Origin: Candidatus Equinaster intestinalis
GTDB lineage: Bacteria; Bacillota_A; Clostridia; Oscillospirales; Acutalibacteraceae
Reading direction: 5' to 3'
Assembly (NCBI GenBank): GCA_018065375.1
Contig: JAGHTJ010000129.1
Location: 1-6,806, forward strand
DNA: 6,806 nt
The notes below the pieces were generated by a model. The model saw only the letters and a list, made by a program, of their open reading frames with translations. It did not search any database and was not told where the DNA came from. Below, piece by piece: positions 6,056 through 6,806 of the stretch. Numbering within the stretch: the first letter of the stretch is position 1; the number at the start of each line of letters is the position of its first letter. A program made the position numbers and the translations under genes.

Positions 6056-6166
6056 CTCATTTCAAAAACAACTGTTTATAAACTTTAATGTTTCGTGAAT
6101 CAAAATTCGTAAAAGCAAAAACATATAATCACCTTGGCTTCACATTTAATAAATTGTGCAAAAAAT

Positions 6167-6376
6167 TTACAGCATATTAAAATGAGTAAATGCGCTTTTA
6201 ATAGCGTCTTCTTTATTCTCGGGGCAGGGGCAAACTCTTTTTGTCGGGTCATATCTGTTATAGGCGTTTCTTCTCGGCAGACCGCACTTTTCTTTCATAT
6301 CTGCAATCCAACAAGGCTTTACCGAATATCCATACGTATTCCTTATATATTCTTGAATTTTTTTATATGTTGCCAT
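6167..6376 (-). CDS. Small conserved cysteine-containing protein, unknown function
   Basis: This is a 69-residue protein. It has an N-terminal helix with aromatics (YKKIQEYIRNTYGYS, 4-18), then KPCWIADMKEKCGLP (20-34), a basic N-R-Y stretch, VCPCP (48-52) and a C-terminal helix ending HFNML. The pattern C-W-I-A-x-x-K-E-x-C-G-L-P, then N-R, then P-C-P resembles small clostridial and streptococcal proteins that I recall as hypothetical or, without evident basis, as RNA methyltransferase; it is far too short for a methyltransferase. Four cysteines (22, 31, 49, 51) could bind a metal, but the spacing is not a standard zinc finger and relatives may not keep all four. The start at 6376 has AGGAG (complement of 6386-6390) at 9 bases. 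It lies 21 bases downstream of the DUF7662 gene, probably in one transcript. Confidence 0.78.
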   Translation of the reverse strand: MATYKKIQEYIRNTYGYSVKPCWIADMKEKCGLPRRNAYNRYDPTKRVCPCPENKEDAIKSAFTHFNML

Positions 6377-6397
6377 TGTATTGTTCTCCTTTTTATA

Positions 6398-6760
6398 TTA
6401 CCGTTCAAATTCAACCGTTTCGTCGGTCATATTAACATCGGTAACTTTATATCCTGCCGCCATCCACCCGTGAGCAATGGAATGAGTGGTGGTGTTTGCC
6501 CAGAATGCACGGTGTTTGCGTGATGATTCGGGTAGTGTAAAACCGATTATTTTTTCAATTTCATTAAAGGTAAGAGTGACCGATTTTGAATTTGAATTGA
6601 TAAGCATTTCAGTAAGCCGCCTGTATTTTTTGCTGACAGAAATTTTATTATCAGAAAAAGAATCTTTCGGCACGTCATTTTTGCCTTTCATTGCCTTAAC
6701 CTCTTCTTCTAAAACCTTTATTCGGTCGAGCATTTCAAGGATTATTTTTTCGTATTCCAT
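6398..6760 (-). CDS. Coiled-coil plus DUF7662 domain protein
   Basis: This is a 120-residue soluble protein. Residues 1-26 form a short amphipathic coiled coil (ILEMLDRIKVLEEEVKAM). A polar linker (27-43) follows, then a DUF7662-type domain (45-120) recognised by KYRRLTEMLINSNS, the core VTLTFNEIEKIIGFTLPESS, the R-K-H-R-A-F-W-A-N segment (81-89) and a closing GWMAAGYKV strand (98-106). I know no biochemical role for this domain; it occurs alone or attached to other modules, and its basic conserved face would suit nucleic-acid or protein binding (inference). The start at 6760 has an AGGGGGA-type ribosome binding site (complement of about 6767-6773). It is the first gene of a minus-strand pair and converges on the large plus-strand operon. 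Confidence 0.82.
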   Translation of the reverse strand: MEYEKIILEMLDRIKVLEEEVKAMKGKNDVPKDSFSDNKISVSKKYRRLTEMLINSNSKSVTLTFNEIEKIIGFTLPESSRKHRAFWANTTTHSIAHGWMAAGYKVTDVNMTDETVEFER

Positions 6761-6787
6761 ATTTCTTCCCCCTTTTGTTTTTTTTAC

Positions 6788-6798
6788 ATAATATCATA
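6788..6798 (-). promoter_or_regulatory. Possible -10 region of the minus-strand pair
   Basis: On the minus strand two overlapping boxes, TATGAT (6798-6793) and TATTAT (6793-6788), each match five of six bases of the -10 consensus. They lie about 15-20 bases upstream of the ribosome binding site of the DUF7662 gene. The -35 box would fall outside the window, so the call is tentative. Confidence 0.35.
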
Positions 6799-6806
6799 TT
6801 TAGTAC

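Noticed and set aside
6062..6124. 20-residue minus-strand micro-ORF with AAGGTG in front of its ATG
   Set aside because: The binding site is plausible, but the peptide is very short, AT-rich and unrecognised, and it lies in the spacer before the terminator; there is not enough support to call it a gene.
6134..6523. 129-codon plus-strand frame across the two small minus-strand genes
   Set aside because: It spans both real genes and their gap, has no ribosome binding site and no recognisable domain.

Overview
The window looks like chromosomal DNA from a low-to-moderate-GC member of the Bacillota, most likely a gut-type clostridium (Oscillospiraceae or relatives). This rests on strong AGGAGG-type ribosome binding sites, TAA stops, AT-rich spacers, intrinsic terminators and recognisable clostridial small families. 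I cannot name the species. No RNA gene, CRISPR array, insertion sequence or att site is visible.

Region 1 (1-1233, + strand): the 3' end of an unrecognised multi-pass membrane protein overlaps by 13 bases the start of a PrsW-family (M82-type) intramembrane metalloprotease. A clear Rho-independent terminator follows. These genes look more GC-rich than the rest.

Region 2 (1234-1589): a spacer with no convincing gene. It holds a near-perfect hairpin (1425-1467), an AT-rich dyad (1490-1527) and a strong extended -10 promoter (1535-1564) that starts the next unit.

Region 3 (1590-6055, + strand): a tightly spaced apparent operon ending in a 13-bp perfect hairpin. In order it encodes (a) a roughly nine-helix membrane protein with a soluble C-terminal domain; (b) a stand-alone HAD phosphatase-fold protein of the HAD_SAK_2 type, a domain first described in RNA-repair proteins; (c) a 131-residue protein of unknown family; (d) a 312-residue protein whose last ~75 residues look like the C-terminal half of an ASCH domain; (e) a 30-codon open reading frame that is plainly the N-terminal half of an ASCH domain and stops at a TGA; (f) a polysaccharide-deacetylase-superfamily (NodB-like) protein without a signal peptide and with an extra C-terminal domain. 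The ASCH halves in swapped order are the oddest feature of the window. How (a)-(f) work together is unknown. One promoter, short gaps and a single terminator suggest co-expression, and the domains point loosely to nucleic-acid-related and carbohydrate-related chemistry; this is inference.

Region 4 (6056-6806, - strand): two small genes, 21 bp apart, converge on region 3 and share its terminator hairpin. One encodes a coiled-coil plus DUF7662 protein. The other encodes a 69-residue cysteine-containing conserved protein of unknown function. Their promoter lies at or beyond the right edge.
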